DNA of 64,000 bases, taken from positions 23,800,777 to 23,864,776 of the forward strand of contig NC_060063.1 of assembly GCF_020283565.1 (NCBI RefSeq), given 5' to 3'. Below the pieces are notes generated by a model. The model ran no database searches and had not been told where the DNA came from. It was given only the letters and a program-made list of their open reading frames with translations. Position numbers and translations under genes: made by a program. Below, piece by piece: positions 1-11,495 of this stretch (position 1 is the first letter of the stretch; every line of letters begins with the position of its first letter). This stretch comes from Trifolium pratense. Lineage: Eukaryota > Streptophyta > Magnoliopsida > Fabales > Fabaceae.

Positions 1-14
1 TTGCAAAAGGACTA

Positions 15-1620
15 TGTTGGAACATTCTTCAATGATGTTGTCATACAAGTACATTTTTGTCTCACATGCCATGGTACTATTCCAGCTGGTTTATTCCCAA
101 GCTAAACCTATTTCTGAAGTGTTCTTAAGCCTACTGAACAGCTGCACATCACAAAGGAAATAGAGATGAAGTTTCATCACACTTGCTGATACAGTCAAGA
201 CTGGTTCAAGACTGATTCAAGAACGTTCCTACACACAGTTTTGCAAAACCACCTCCAACTATCATGAGTCCTTTTACTGAGGTTCCAAACGGCTATATCT
301 GACCTCTGACATTGGAAGGAAGCAGGAAACAACTCATTTGTACTTGCCAACAGCTCACACTTCTTTGGCTCTTGTGGATCAAAGCAAAATTCAGTTCAAG
401 ACTGTTTCAAGACTGATGCAAGAATGATCCTGCACACAGTTTTTCAAAACCATTTCCAACTGTCATAAGTCCTTTTTCTGAGGTTCCAAACGGCTATATC
501 TGATACATGACAGTGGAAGGAAGTAAGAAACAACTCATATGTACTTGGTAACAGCTCACACATATTTGGATCTTATGGATCAAAGCAAAATGAAGTTCAA
601 GACTGTTCCAAGACTGAACAGAGAATCTGCAATTTTGCAGCAGCTGTCTAAAGCATCTTTGGCACTGAGTAACAGCTATAATTTGCTCTCTAACTGATAT
701 ACTTGAAGGCCAAGACTCACACATAAGGTTGCATCTATAAAAGGCAAGCAAATCCAAGAGAAAGTGCAAGAGTTCAAGCTACAAATCATCAATTACTTGT
801 TTTTGTCTACAAGTCCTAAAACTCTTCTTTCATCACTCAAACTCAGGCTCTTCATTCACATCATACTTCTGAGTTTATTGAGTGTTTCTATTTGCTTCTC
901 AAACAACCTTTGAGTTTCTACAAGCAAATTTCTCAAGAGACCACTTTTCAACATAACCCACTTTTAAGTGGTTATATCTTTGTCTCTCAATTTTACCACT
1001 CACACTCCAGCTCTCTATCAACCTATTGGATCACAATATTACTGAGTGTATTGAGTGTATTTTGTATAAGCTTCTCAAACTAGTTTTGAGTTTTTGTATA
1101 AGCTTAGATCCAGAACAACTTTCCTTTGTAAAAAGAAGATTGGCTCAAGTCAATATGTAACTATTGATTGAGTGACACCTCTGTAAGGCTGAGGTAGATC
1201 AAGCTTATAGGGATTGGAGGTTTCTGATCGTGGTTTAGATCAAAGAAGATTTGTATTTGAGATCGGTAGTATCTCGAGATCATAGTGGAAAACTCACAGG
1301 CGTGGGGACTGGACTAGCCCAGGATTTGGGTGAACCAGTATAATTTTTGTGTGTGAATCTCTCTTACCTTTAACTATTTATTTACTGCAAACACACATCA
1401 CACAAACCACTTAATCTACATTCACTTTGAATTCTCACGCAGCAGAGAACATTCTCAGAACAAGCTCACGCAGCAGAGAACATTCTCAGAACAACTGTTT
1501 TATATTCCACTAACATTTATCCAAGTATACACTTGAGATTAATTTTGTAGAGTGCAGGATTAATTTTAAAAGGGTCACAATTCAAACCCCCCCTTTCTTG
1601 TGACTATTTCTTCCACTTCA
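15..1620 (+). repeat. SIRE/Maximus-type Copia LTR (solo or remnant)
   Basis: The block starts TGTTGGAAC and ends in a C-rich stretch followed by CTTGTGAC...CTTCA. The complete LTR at 57667-58756, read on the minus strand, has the same start, C-rich stretch and CTTCA end. Both also share a region about a GGACTGGACTAGCCC-like motif and an 'ACCAGTATAA' motif near the inner end. No tRNA primer-binding site follows position 1620 and no polypurine tract precedes position 15, so this is a solo LTR or a remnant, not the start of a full element. The 5 bases on each side (GACTA and TTTGG) do not match, so a clean insertion is not shown. Downstream sequence goes straight into a different Copia pol gene. 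Confidence 0.65.
194..625 (+). repeat. About 200-bp tandem duplication inside the LTR
   Basis: Two diverged copies of a roughly 200-bp unit begin with TTCAAGACTG at about 194 and 394, and a third partial unit begins at about 595. Each full unit carries GGTTCCAAACGGCTATATCTG and a GGATCAAAGCAAAAT block. The duplication accounts for part of this LTR's length of about 1.6 kb, against 1.09 kb for the LTR at 57667-58756. Confidence 0.75.
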
Positions 1621-1627
1621 TTTGGAC

Positions 1628-3082
1628 CCATTGTGGATATACCTGAAGGTTTGAAACATGTTGGGTATAAGTGGGTCTTTGTAAGAAAATGAAATGAGAC
1701 CAAAAATTTATTATGAGGTAACATATTCTCCTGTTATGGATGCCATTACTTTTCATTATTTAATTGGTTTATCAGTGTTTAACAAATTGGACATGTATCT
1801 CATGGATGTTGTTACTGCTTACTTGTATGGATCACTTGATAGTGACATATATATATATATATATATGAAAATCTCGGAAGGATTTAAGATGCCTAAAACA
1901 TCAAAACCCAGAGAGACGTATGCAATAAAGTTGCAGAGGTCATTATATGGGTTAAAGCAGTCAGGGCGCATGTGGTATAATAGGCTGAGTGAATATTTAT
2001 TTAAAGAAGGCTATGTAAATAATCCTATTTGCCCTGGTGTTTTTATAAGAAAAACAATATTTGGTTTTGTAATAATCGATGTCTATGTTGATGATTTAAA
2101 TATCATTGGTATCAATAAAGAAATTAAAGAAGCAAGAGATTACTTAAAGAAAGAATTTGAAATGAAAGATTTGGGGAAAACCAAATTCTGTCTTGGTTTG
2201 CAAATTGAATATACTAAAAATGGTATATTAGTACATCAATCAAACTATACAGAAAGGGTATTGAAAAGATTCAACATGGACAAAGCCAACCCTTTGAGTA
2301 CCCCAATGATGGGCATAACATTAAATGTTGAAAAGGACTCGTTTAGACCTAAGGAAGAAATTGAAGTTGATCTTGGCTCTGAAGTACCATATCTCAGTGC
2401 CATTGGGGCACTCATGTACCTTGCCAACTGTACAAGACCTGATATAGCCTTTGCAGTGAATTTACTAGCAAGATTCAGTTCATGTCCTACAAAGAGACAT
2501 TGGAAAGGAATAAAACATATATTTCGATATCTCGGAGGTACTTCTGATCTTGGTTTGTTTTATTCTAACAATACAAAACCAGTTTTACTTGGTTATGCAG
2601 ATGCAGGATATTTGTCAGATCCACATAATGCTAAATCGCAGACTGAATATGTGTTTACATATGGTGACACCGCAATATCATGGAGATCTCAAAAGCAAAC
2701 ACTTGTAGCAACTTCTTCAAATCATGCTGAAGTAATTGCCCTCCATGAAGCTAGCAAAGAATGTAGATGGTTGAGATCAGTAACTCAATATATCCAAGGA
2801 ACGTCTGGTTTACCAACTGATAAGAATCCAACAATTTTGTATGAAGACAATGCTGCATGTGTTACCCAGATGAAAGAAGGTTACATCAAAAGTGATAGAA
2901 CCAAACACATCCCTCCAAAATTCTTCTCATTCACGCAAGAGCTAGAAAGAAACAAAGAGGTTGATATTCAATATATTCGTTCAAGTGAAAATGTGGCCGA
3001 TCTCTTTACAAAGGCACTTCCTACATCAGTTTTCAAGAAACACGTACGAAGTATTGGAATGCGTCACCTTCGAGATCTTTGA
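1628..3082 (+). pseudogene. Copia retrotransposon pol fragment (reverse transcriptase and RNase H)
   Basis: This is the C-terminal half of a Ty1/copia polyprotein, which copies element RNA into DNA. An open frame of 462 codons runs from 1694. Homology already starts near 1628, where the frame reads 'GPIVDIPEGLKHVGYKWVF', and a stop just before 1694 breaks it. The frame shows the RT block 'SLYGLKQSGRMWYNRL', the catalytic YVDD at residues 131-134 of the open frame, and an RNase H domain with 'YADAGY', 'SSNHAEVIALHEASKE' and 'EDNAACVTQMKEG'. A TA microsatellite at about 1849-1866 inserts repeated Tyr-Ile residues in the fingers region, and several conserved positions are altered (for example HIPPKFF where families usually have a DIRHHFI-like motif). 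Gag, protease and integrase are absent. It is a dead fragment whose left part has been replaced by the LTR-like block before it. Confidence 0.9.
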
Positions 3083-3251
3083 AGAAGAATTACCTATGCT
3101 TGGTTAAGGGGGAGCATAATGTTGTACTCTTTTTTCCCTTATTGAGGTTTTTATCCCAATGGGTTTTTCCTAATAAAGTTTTTAACGAGGCAACGAATGT
3201 TCCCATCACAATCTCCTCGACTAAGCTTCAATAAAGCACCATGATAAATAT

Positions 3252-3265
3252 TTCAAAGGGGGGGG
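3252..3265 (+). other. Polypurine tract of the Copia element
   Basis: The sequence TTTCAAAGGGGGGG lies directly before the TG that opens the 3' LTR, the position and composition of a plus-strand primer in LTR retrotransposons. A second purine run (AAGGGGGAGCATAA) lies further upstream near 3106. Confidence 0.7.
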
Positions 3266-3622
3266 TGTTATAATAAATTGGAAAATCAACAAAAATATCA
3301 TGAAAGACATTAGTTGCTATTAATGTTGAAATATCTATCTAAAATGTCAACTTAAAATAGTAATGTAAAATTATCAATGTAAATGTCAACTTACAATAGT
3401 AAATCTAAGTTATTTTATTTATAGTTTTAGTAGTATAAATATCACCCTTTGGATCATGTAAAAGACACACTTTGAGAGCAATAAGTATTCTCATACAAAC
3501 TTCACCATTCTCTTCATTCTCATAATTAGTATAATATATATTTATAGTATTATAACTACATTAGTAATTTATATCATTATATTAGTCCTTAAAGAATACT
3601 TAAATATTTGATTTTCTCAACA
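3266..3622 (+). repeat. 3' LTR of the truncated Copia element
   Basis: This 357-bp block starts TGTTATAATAA immediately after the polypurine tract and ends ...TCTCAACA. It has a TATAAATA-like promoter stretch near 3435 and no coding potential. No matching 5' LTR is in the window, so the end was set from the TG...CA rule and the usual size in the family. Confidence 0.6.
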
Positions 3623-4299
3623 AATATATGAAATTTATACATGAAATTCCTAAGCTAAACCGATTAAATTGAAAATATTTTAAACCAATTAAAGTAAATG
3701 TTCGTGCTCCCGTGAGCTTAACTCGGTTAAAAGTGAAATTTCTAACTACTAAAGTACCAGAAACAAAAGAAAGATGTTAGTACATATTTATATATACAAG
3801 ACACACTAAGCCAGGCAATAAATTGTCCATCTATGCGTTTATCTTATGTATAAATTAAGATGAAAATAAGCTTCCTTTGTGGTACTTAGATATTTGAAGT
3901 TCGGTCGATAAAGTTTGACAAAAAATTAAGTTTGACAAAATATTATTCCACGTTGAATTTGAACACTGGTTAATAGATATTATTCTTTTTTTTTTGGGTA
4001 GAGAAAAAGATATTATTCTAGGTAGATGTTTCATATTGTTCTTTTGTTTATATAAGTATTGATAATTATATTATTTTTAATTTTTTTTATGGTTTTCTAT
4101 ATTATTTTTAATTGGATTAAATCAAACTTTTAGTATTTTATGTTGGTTGATTGATGTTATTATATAGTGAAAATTGCAATGAATTTCCCTGAGGTCCTTT
4201 TAAACACACTCACCCCCTCTAGTTTTCAGATTTACCTCTCCTAATTATTTTTCCAACATATAACCCCTTTCTAATTTATTTTTTTAATAAGCTAAATTA
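3623..4299. other. AT-rich intergenic sequence, nothing recognised
   Basis: There is no credible open frame and no clear repeat structure, only homopolymer runs and AT-rich sequence between the Copia LTR and the SINE-like copies. Confidence 0.5.
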
Positions 4300-4396
4300 G
4301 CCCACTCAAATTGGCACTAGAGAGAATCGAACTTGAGATCTTAAGGAGGAACACACTCTCAGGTTCCAAACCAATACCACTAGACCAACCCCTTAA
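4300..4396 (-). repeat. tRNA-related SINE-like copy
   Basis: On the minus strand the block reads like a Pol III promoter: an A-box-like TGGTCTAGTGGT near 4371-4385 and, about 45 bases later, a B-box-like AGTTCGATTCTC near 4323-4335. There is no cloverleaf, so it is not a functional tRNA gene. Confidence 0.5.
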
Positions 4397-4401
4397 CATA
4401 T

Positions 4402-4533
4402 TTGAGCTCAAGTGGTTAATGAGTTCTTCATAGGACAAATTGTTTGAGAGAGTCTAAGTTCGATTACTAATGAGAATAATTATTTATCAGACTTTACTTA
4501 TCTCTCAGCCAAACTTCTTGAGAATTAAATGAT
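4402..4533 (+). repeat. SINE-like copy, diverged (family member 1)
   Basis: It begins GAGCTCAAGTGGTTAATGAG (A-box-like) and contains TAAGTTCGATTAC (B-box-like), then ACTTTACTTATCTC and a CAGCCAAACTTCT tail. The same order of blocks recurs at 5008 and 9376, so this is a dispersed family. It is the most diverged of the three. Confidence 0.55.
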
Positions 4534-5007
4534 TAATCCTGGGAAATAAAAACTTGACAGGTTTGGCTCTTAAACCACAATTTTAACTAGTACATGTCTA
4601 TCCAATCGTGAGTCACAAGACTTGATTAGTATATGGGCAAGTGTTACTATAGTCCCTCAAATATGGAACCATCAATTTATTTGGTATCCAAGCCACATTT
4701 ATAAACAATCTCATGGGTCTCTAATTCTTTCTATGAGCAAATATGAAACTTTTCTTTAGCATATTTTGAAGTGAAAATATAATTCTTTTAGGACCATTCC
4801 TCCTGTTTTAAACTATGGTGAACAATGTAAATGACAAAGGAAAAAAGGAAAGCAACTAATAAAACATCATTCATTTTCAAAAAAAAGTAGAAGGGAAATG
4901 ATTGTTTCTTAAATACTAAATAGCAGCTACAAATCAAGTACTATCCTTAAGAAATTTATTGATTGATTCAGCAGCTACAAAACAAGTGGCAAGTAACCGA
5001 GTCATTG

Positions 5008-5126
5008 GATTCAAGTGATTAATGAGCTCCCTCTAGGACGAATCGTCCGGGAGAACCCGAGTTCGATTTCTAGTTGGAACAATTCTTGGAAAGAGTTTAT
5101 TTACCTCGCGGCCGAACTCTGAATTT
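5008..5126 (+). repeat. SINE-like copy (family member 2), interrupted downstream
   Basis: It carries ATTCAAGTGATTAATGAGCTC, then GAGAACCCGAGTTCGATTTC (B box), GGAACAATTCTTGG and TCGCGGCCGAACTCTG. These match the copy at 9376-9501 block for block. Its 3' side is cut by the hAT-like insertion that starts at 5135. Confidence 0.6.
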
Positions 5127-5134
5127 CCGGGACC

Positions 5135-5873
5135 CTCTGTTGTCAATAGCGGCCGCGACAACCGCTATAGTAGCGCGACGCGACAAAATGGAGGTCACCG
5201 AGTCAGCCCAAGGCGCTACGGCCATCCAGGGTGTAGCAGCCGATATTTATGTGAAGCGGGCGCTATTGCCCGTCGCGAGTTGCAGGAGTAGCAGTTTCGT
5301 AGCACCGCTTTTAATTGAACAACAAAACAACGATTTTGCCCTTAATTTTTAAACATTTTAGAGAATAATTGTGAAATTTCGTTAAACCCTAATTCTTTAT
5401 CTTGTTGTTACGCCTCTTTCTCTCCATTCCTTAACGTCGTTTTGTGTTTGGAGACAAACAAAGACGCGTAAAATTTCATCGTTCTTCTTTCTGTGCTTCT
5501 CTGTTTCATTTTAATGATGCTTGAATTTATATTTGATGTTTAGAACTAAGTACTTAAGTCTTTTATTTGTTTATTACTTTCCTTGAATTTTTTATTTTGT
5601 TTAAGACTTGTCTTTTATTGGTATTTTGGAATACTACTACTGTGTGTAGTAAGTATTTGGATGATTGGTATTTTAATTATGTAAGGGACCTATGCTACTT
5701 TTATTAGTATATGTATTTTGATGATTGATTGATAGTTTGATATTTATTATGTAATTTTTATTTTTATTGTCCGCATCGCGTCACTTAAATAGCGCCCGCG
5801 AGTCCCCGCATTACTGCGTCCCGTCAATTTTGGGTTGTCCGCGTCGCGTCAATTTTTCGCTTTGACAACATAG
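5135..5873. mobile_element. Non-autonomous hAT-like element, GC-rich ends
   Basis: The ends form a short terminal inverted repeat, CTCTGTTGTCAATAGCG on the left and the complement of CTATGTTGTCAAAGCG on the right. The flanks carry an 8-bp near-direct repeat, CCGGGACC at 5127-5134 and TCGGGACC at 5874-5881, as expected for hAT elements. Inside both ends, GCGACGCGAC and GCGTCGCGTC motifs make subterminal GC-rich repeats, unlike the AT-rich surroundings. The middle (5340-5760) is AT-rich. The 92-codon frame across the left end looks like chance reading of the GC-rich end, not a gene. Confidence 0.6.
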
Positions 5874-6499
5874 TCGGGACCCCTTCCTCTGGGAACTATA
5901 GGGTTAATACAAAAAAATTTGGCAAGTCAACCATTATCATTGCTCAGAATTTTGTTTAACATGGAATGACCAAAGCACATGAATGTAAAATTTCAGTCCC
6001 ATAAAGGAACTTATAAAATCCACTTCCTAAGTTTCATGTTGGTCAACTGGTGTTCATTTTACTAACAATGTAACATAATGATCAAAGCACTTGCTAAATC
6101 AAAGATTGAAGTTTCTGGCCATTCTCATAGAAGAGTTTTTGGCTAAGAAAATGTGTGTGCAGCTAAGAGACATGCTTTAAAGTTTGAATAAACTTATTTT
6201 AAACAAATGTGGTTCTGCAGTGAGAAAAATTAATCGAGTTAATTGATTATGTAAAATTAATTATGACTAAAGTTGGGTTGAAGGCAAAGTGGTTCATATT
6301 TAGATACATTCATATAAAATATAAAAGTGAGTTAAATAATAAATTTGAGTGTAAAAATTAATTATAGAATTACAAGCTATAATTTCTAATTTCAATCTGA
6401 CAGCAAAATCAATTTTACTCTAGAGAAATCAAACATGTCAAAATCAATTTTAGACGTCTAGAATCAATTATGCCTCTTTTAGAATTGAAACCAAACATG

Positions 6500-6868
6500 C
6501 TCTAAGTTTCTACTGATGTTGCACTTTCTGCTCTACCTTTTGTGGTAATTAGCTAATGTAAGCCAATAAAATCTGATAGTATAGCAGGGAATATTTTAGC
6601 ATATTTATATTTCAGGTTGACTATAAGCTTATAAATAAACATTCTCATTTATGTACTTATCTAGCATTGCTTCAATTTTCAACTCTGATATTTAACAGTT
6701 TCCTCAAATAGATACATAGTTAATAGATTATTCTTTTTTCAATTTTACATTGCCAAGGAAAGATGAGTACATTAAAACAAAAGAAAGATCACATTAGGTT
6801 TATCATTCTACAACAATAAACAGTGCAATGTGTAATAAAAGGTAAAGGCCTCCGAGTTTCGTCCATCC
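6500..6868. other. Downstream flank and probable 3' UTR of the RPS1 gene
   Basis: No open frame is supported here. The bases just left of 6869 should be the 3' untranslated region of the minus-strand RPS1 gene. At about 6497-6510 a sequence whose complement reads AGAGCATGTTTGGTTTC resembles one end of a hAT-type MITE, but the partner end was not found. Confidence 0.35.
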
Positions 6869-8254
6869 TTAATCTTCAGCTTTGGGTATCTCACTCAGAT
6901 CCAGTCCCTCTAGAGGCAAATCTGAACCAAGTGGTCCTAAGATCCCATCACTGCTGAGAGTTAATCCACTCTGTAAAACAAACGATTCAGGTTCAATAGG
7001 TTCGTTAAATGAACAACTAACATGTGCCTCAACGAGCGTAAATGCTAAACAATTGAACAAGCAAATACCTCTGGCTGGAACCTAAGCATATCAGCACGAG
7101 CCATGGCTTCTGCTTGCGCTATTCTCTGTCTGAATGTCTGAGCCATCTCCTCGGCCTATAAGAACAGATTAAAAGTTACAATTGAACATTCTCTTTCAAA
7201 ATTGATATTGCCAATGAAAAGGGTTACTGCTGAAAATAAGTATAACAGAGAGCAAAGGAACTCGGTATTTTTGCTTCATGTAGGATAGTACTCTAGATAG
7301 CAGAAAAATCAGGAAGTGGAAATAAATCATGACTACCGACATGATATTCTATAATTGTAGTTTACGAATGCACAAAGAAAAAAGCTTGAGATCCTTTCTT
7401 TGAATTATACCTTGTCGAAGACAAGCGTTGGATTACGAATCATGTCTCCAGGTGTAGGTTCCAACTTCTTTGTGGAAAGACTTACACGGCCTCTCTCACG
7501 ATCATGACTCAATATCATCACCTAATCATAGAAAGAACAAGATTTTATATCAACACAACACCTTTAACTCGATTCAAATATGGATGTAGCTTATTATAGG
7601 TTTACCTTCAGAATATCTCCAGGTTGAAGAACAGTTTCAATATCAGATATACGATCATGACTGATTTGGCTGACATGAAGGAGGCCACTAATTCCACCGA
7701 TGTCAATAAAGGCACCATATGGCTTTAGGCTTTGCACGGTCCCGGTGACTACCGATCCAATTCCTAGTTGTGCCTGGATGCCAGCGACAGCTTTGCGGTG
7801 GCTAAGGATAAGTCTGGACTCTTCCTCGTCAACCTCCACAAACTTTAAAGGAAGCTCCATCTCAATAATCTCTTCTCCCGGCAGTTTCTAAGAATAAAAT
7901 AGGCAAAAGGGAAAAGTTTGAGTTGGTGGCTAAACTTCTAAATTTTAGAAGGGGGCAAAATAAAAGATATAAATGATGTAATGAGCAATAAAAGGATGTT
8001 TCTGTTTACGCAGAATAACCGGCATCATAACTTGTTGAAGCATACAAGTTCCATCGATAAAATTGCATGACTCAATCTTAACATAGATAAGAATATAGAA
8101 AGATTGATATATACAAGTTTGTGCCACAAACACTAGTAAAATTATTATGTCTTTATCATTGTCCATACTAAGGTAAATTGCGTCAACGCTTTGAGATTTA
8201 ATATCTTTGTAGCCTAGGTTGTTAATTGAAACTTTTTCACTTGTAAATAATACA

Positions 8255-8326
<72 letters not shown>

Positions 8327-10550
8327 TTTATTTTATATAAAAAAATCCCTTATAGTTATACCTCTTTTACTCGCCAAATAACAAGTTTTGATTCAATGCA
8401 AGCAAGTCCATAAATGTCAAAGTAGGTAAAGAGCTAACCGTTGACAACTGTGAGAATGGAACAAACCCCTTAAGGCCTTCAACTTCAGCCACCAGACCAC
8501 CTTTATTTGAATCAATAAGCTGCCACACAAAGTATACATAAATGGATAAGAACAGTTTTCTTTTGCTTCATTTTGTAAACTTACCTTAATCAAGATTACT
8601 AAAAATTGATATCGTAAATATTTGCATTAGTAATAAACACAAATATATGCTAAACATTGATTGATATTGAAATTTTGAGTATGCAAAACTCACCTTACCC
8701 TTGACAACAACATCTTCTGACTGAAGTTGCCTACATCGTTCCCATGCAAGGTCAAACTGGATAGATCTTAAACTTAAGAGCAAACCATCATCTTCATTTT
8801 CATCAATGATTACAAACTCCTCTGTCGCGCCAGGAATTAAGCCTATATCTTCTACATGCCTAATTTTGCGGATAGATGCCTCAAATAGTGGCAAGTATGC
8901 TGTAGATTTTGAGGTAACGTCAACAAAAGCTCCACTGGCATCAGAGCCAAACACAGTGCCAGTAACCTGAAACCAAACCAGCAAGAATCACCAATCTATT
9001 TCAGATTACATCAAAGAATTATCCCCCCTAAGAATCAACTTGAATAATCTTTTCAACAATCATTTTAAGAAATAAAAGTTAAAATACATTAAGTCTTTTA
9101 AAAATAGTTTCCTTTCCTCCATAAATTAGAAAATTAGAGTAAACTGTGATTTTGATCTCTAAATGTGTGAACCACTCTCACTATAATAGTCTCCAAATAT
9201 ATCTAAATCACAAACACATTCTATGGACCAACTTGACTAATGGAAGACACATTCTCTGACTAAACTAACTAACGAAAGAAACATACGAAGACTAACTAAC
9301 TAACTAACTAACTAACGAAAGACACGTTTAGGAATGTTTTTGTAATTTTGATACATTCAAAGAATATTAACCAAGACATTGGGCTCAAGTGGTTAATGAG
9401 CTCCCCTAGGACGAATTGTTCGGGAGAACCCGAGTTCGATTCCTGGTGGGAACAATTCTTGGTCAAACTTTACTTATCTCGCGGCCGAATTCTGGATTAC
9501 TAACGAAAAAAAAAAAGAAGAAAGAATATTGTGATAGGGTCTCATATTGAAGTACCAAAAATGACTGTCTACACCAAAAATTATTTTGCAGCCATAACCA
9601 ACAATATAATTATATAAAGGGACTTTTTTTAGTTAAGAATCAAATCCTTTATTCAATACAAAAAACTCCAATGTATAGGGAATTAATCCAATTAATGTCA
9701 AGTGTAGCATCTTCCAACAATATAATACATTATCTCGCTCTAGTGTCGAGCCGAATACCGTGGAGTTGTCAATGTCAGTGCCATCTATCTCTCCGGAAAT
9801 TCAGTCCAACATCAACACACGAAACACATCGAAATGGATATTCATTTTGATCGTAGTACACCTTACAAGTACCCTTGTTTATTCATACACAAACAACAAA
9901 CAATTTCCACACAAAAATTAGGTTATCCACACACCCAAAACAAATGTCAATTCAACCTATGAAGCACAGACACAAACACAGACACCAGAAACCACACGGA
10001 CACCGACATGTTAACACCAATAATAATTTGAGAAAATGACATAATCGACAAACACGGGACACACCTAATCTGAGGAGTGTCTATACTTCATAGAATTCAA
10101 CAGTACCCATTTTCATCAAAAACTAGAAAAATCCAAAATTCAATAAAAAAAAAACACTGAAACAGAAATTCACAACAACCCCACATGAAAACTCAACAAA
10201 AACAATCACAAAAAGTAATAAAGTTAAAATCTTTATAACAAAAAGAGGGGGAAAAAAAATACCTTGTTTCCAATTTCAGACGCAAAATCATATTTATCAA
10301 CAGTTTCAGTGAGTTGGTCGAGAGTGAATGAAACACCTTGCAATGGAGCATTACGACAATTCTCATAAGCTTCTGCAAAAATCTCTGCAAGTAATGCTCT
10401 CTCTTTGTTCTGTGTGCTTGAAATTGCAATGGAACATACAATAGGAAGAACACCGCGCTTTTGTTTCTGCAGATATGTTGTTGGTTTGGATAGGAATGGG
10501 GTCCACTTGAGACCACCAGTAAGTTGCTGAGTTAGAGACGCCATGGCCAT
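6869..10550 (-). CDS. RPS1: Chloroplast 30S ribosomal protein S1, seven exons
   Basis: Exons on the minus strand are 10550-10263, 8966-8694, 8519-8439, 7887-7606, 7521-7411, 7155-7069 and 6970-6869. All junctions are GT-AG and every exon is a whole number of codons, giving 407 residues. The N-terminus (about residues 1-40, rich in Ser/Thr/Lys and ending PIVCS) looks like a plastid transit peptide. Three S1 RNA-binding repeats follow: about 95-165, 183-250 and 262-335, the last with '[20 protein letters not shown]'. The tail includes '[20 protein letters not shown]' and '[15 protein letters not shown]', typical of plant plastid S1. The protein binds mRNA on the plastid small subunit and helps initiate translation. 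The ATG at 10550 is followed in frame by another at 10544; the first is chosen. Intron 1 is long and holds a SINE-like copy, and the intron between exons 3 and 4 holds a long AT repeat. No break is seen, so the gene looks functional. Confidence 0.96.
8257..8324. repeat. (AT)n microsatellite in an RPS1 intron
   Basis: About 34 uninterrupted AT units lie in the intron between RPS1 exons 3 and 4. It is likely to be length-variable between accessions. The Tyr-Ile frame across it is an artefact. Confidence 0.95.
9298..9320. repeat. (AACT)n short tandem repeat
   Basis: Five or six AACT units occur in RPS1 intron 1, just upstream of the SINE-like copy. Confidence 0.8.
9376..9501 (+). repeat. SINE-like copy (family member 3) in RPS1 intron 1
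   Basis: This is the best-preserved copy: GGGCTCAAGTGGTTAATGAG, then GAGAACCCGAGTTCGATTCC (a good Pol III B box), GGGAACAATTCTTGG, ACTTTACTTATCTCGCGGCC and TTCTGGATTACT, followed by an A-rich stretch at 9506-9520. It is antisense to RPS1 and wholly intronic, so it is not expected to alter the protein. Confidence 0.65.
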
Positions 10551-11287
10551 GAGACTATGAGAGTGTTTCTCTCTCTCACTCTCTGTTTTTTATTTTAGCA
10601 GATAGAAGAAGAAGATGATGATGATGATGATAGATAAGGTGTGATGATATGTCAAATGGAGATTTTATTTGTTTTTTATTTATTTATTTATCTGTATTTT
10701 GTATTTTTTATGTGAAGTAAATTTTGGACTAGAATTTGTGTTTTTTTCTACAAGATTTACTGTCTTGTTAAAATAAATGAAAAATTTAGATTGAGATCTT
10801 AAAAAAAAAAAAAATCTTGTACATTTTAAAAAAGAGATGTTTGTTATAGATTTTTTGAAAATAGATTCTTATAGTTTAATATAATTTTGTGTAAACACAA
10901 TTTTTTTTTTATAAAAGCATGAAAATTTGGTTTGAATAGTTATTCTTAAAATCTTATTTTAGGTATTTCATCAATTTATTGAAACTTATTTTGGATATCA
11001 AAATTTCAAAAAAAAATCATTTTTTTTTGAAGCTATTTCAAATAGATTTTCATAAAAATCATTTTTGAATTACAACTTTTTATAAAAATTGAGATTTTGA
11101 CAAATTTTTGTTCTTCAATAATGTTCGTCTATGTTATATGATGTCAAAATTAGTGTTTGAATTTAGAAAAAACGAATATAAAAAAACTTGTAATGTTTTG
11201 AGAAACAGTTTTATAAAATCTATTTTCAAAAATACAAAGAAAAAATCTATTTTTTTAAAGCTGAAACAAACAAGCCCTAATAAACAA
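10551..11287. other. RPS1 upstream region and AT-rich intergenic sequence
   Basis: Immediately upstream of the RPS1 start codon, the minus strand reads a CT/GA-rich leader (GAGAGTGAGAGAGAGAAAC near 10561-10583) and a CATCAT repeat near 10610-10630, a common look for plant 5' UTRs. From 10660 to 11287 there is only AT-rich sequence with homopolymer runs. The 60-codon frame at 11108 is not credible. Confidence 0.5.
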
Positions 11288-11440
11288 TAAATTGGTTTAA
11301 GTGGTAAGTATTTTAAGCCTCTTAAATAGGTGGTCAGAAGTTCGATTCATAATTTCTAGAAAAATTTGGTTCAAAGAGAGAACTTATCTTGTGTTTCCAC
11401 AAATTTTCCGACAATACAAATTTTCTGATAGAAATTAGTT
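11288..11440 (+). repeat. SINE-like or tRNA-derived copy
   Basis: It starts AATTGGTTTAAGTGGTAAG (A-box-like) and has GGTCAGAAGTTCGATTC (B-box-like) about 45 bases on. The layout is that of the SINE-like copies at 4402 and 9376, with a different body, so it may be another family. Confidence 0.4.
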
Positions 11441-11495
11441 ATTATCGATGAAAATTTCATACCTATATCCTAGTAACAAGAAGAAATTTAAAAAA

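Noticed and set aside
5074..5352. 92-codon frame with Arg/Ala-rich composition
   Set aside because: It spans the border of a SINE-like copy and the GC-rich hAT end, so it is a chance frame.
8219..8413. Frame with a long Tyr-Ile run
   Set aside because: It is a reading of the (AT)n microsatellite in an RPS1 intron.
9376..9501. tRNA gene
   Set aside because: A and B boxes are present, but no acceptor stem or anticodon loop can be drawn, and the same unit recurs with a shared non-tRNA tail, as in a SINE.
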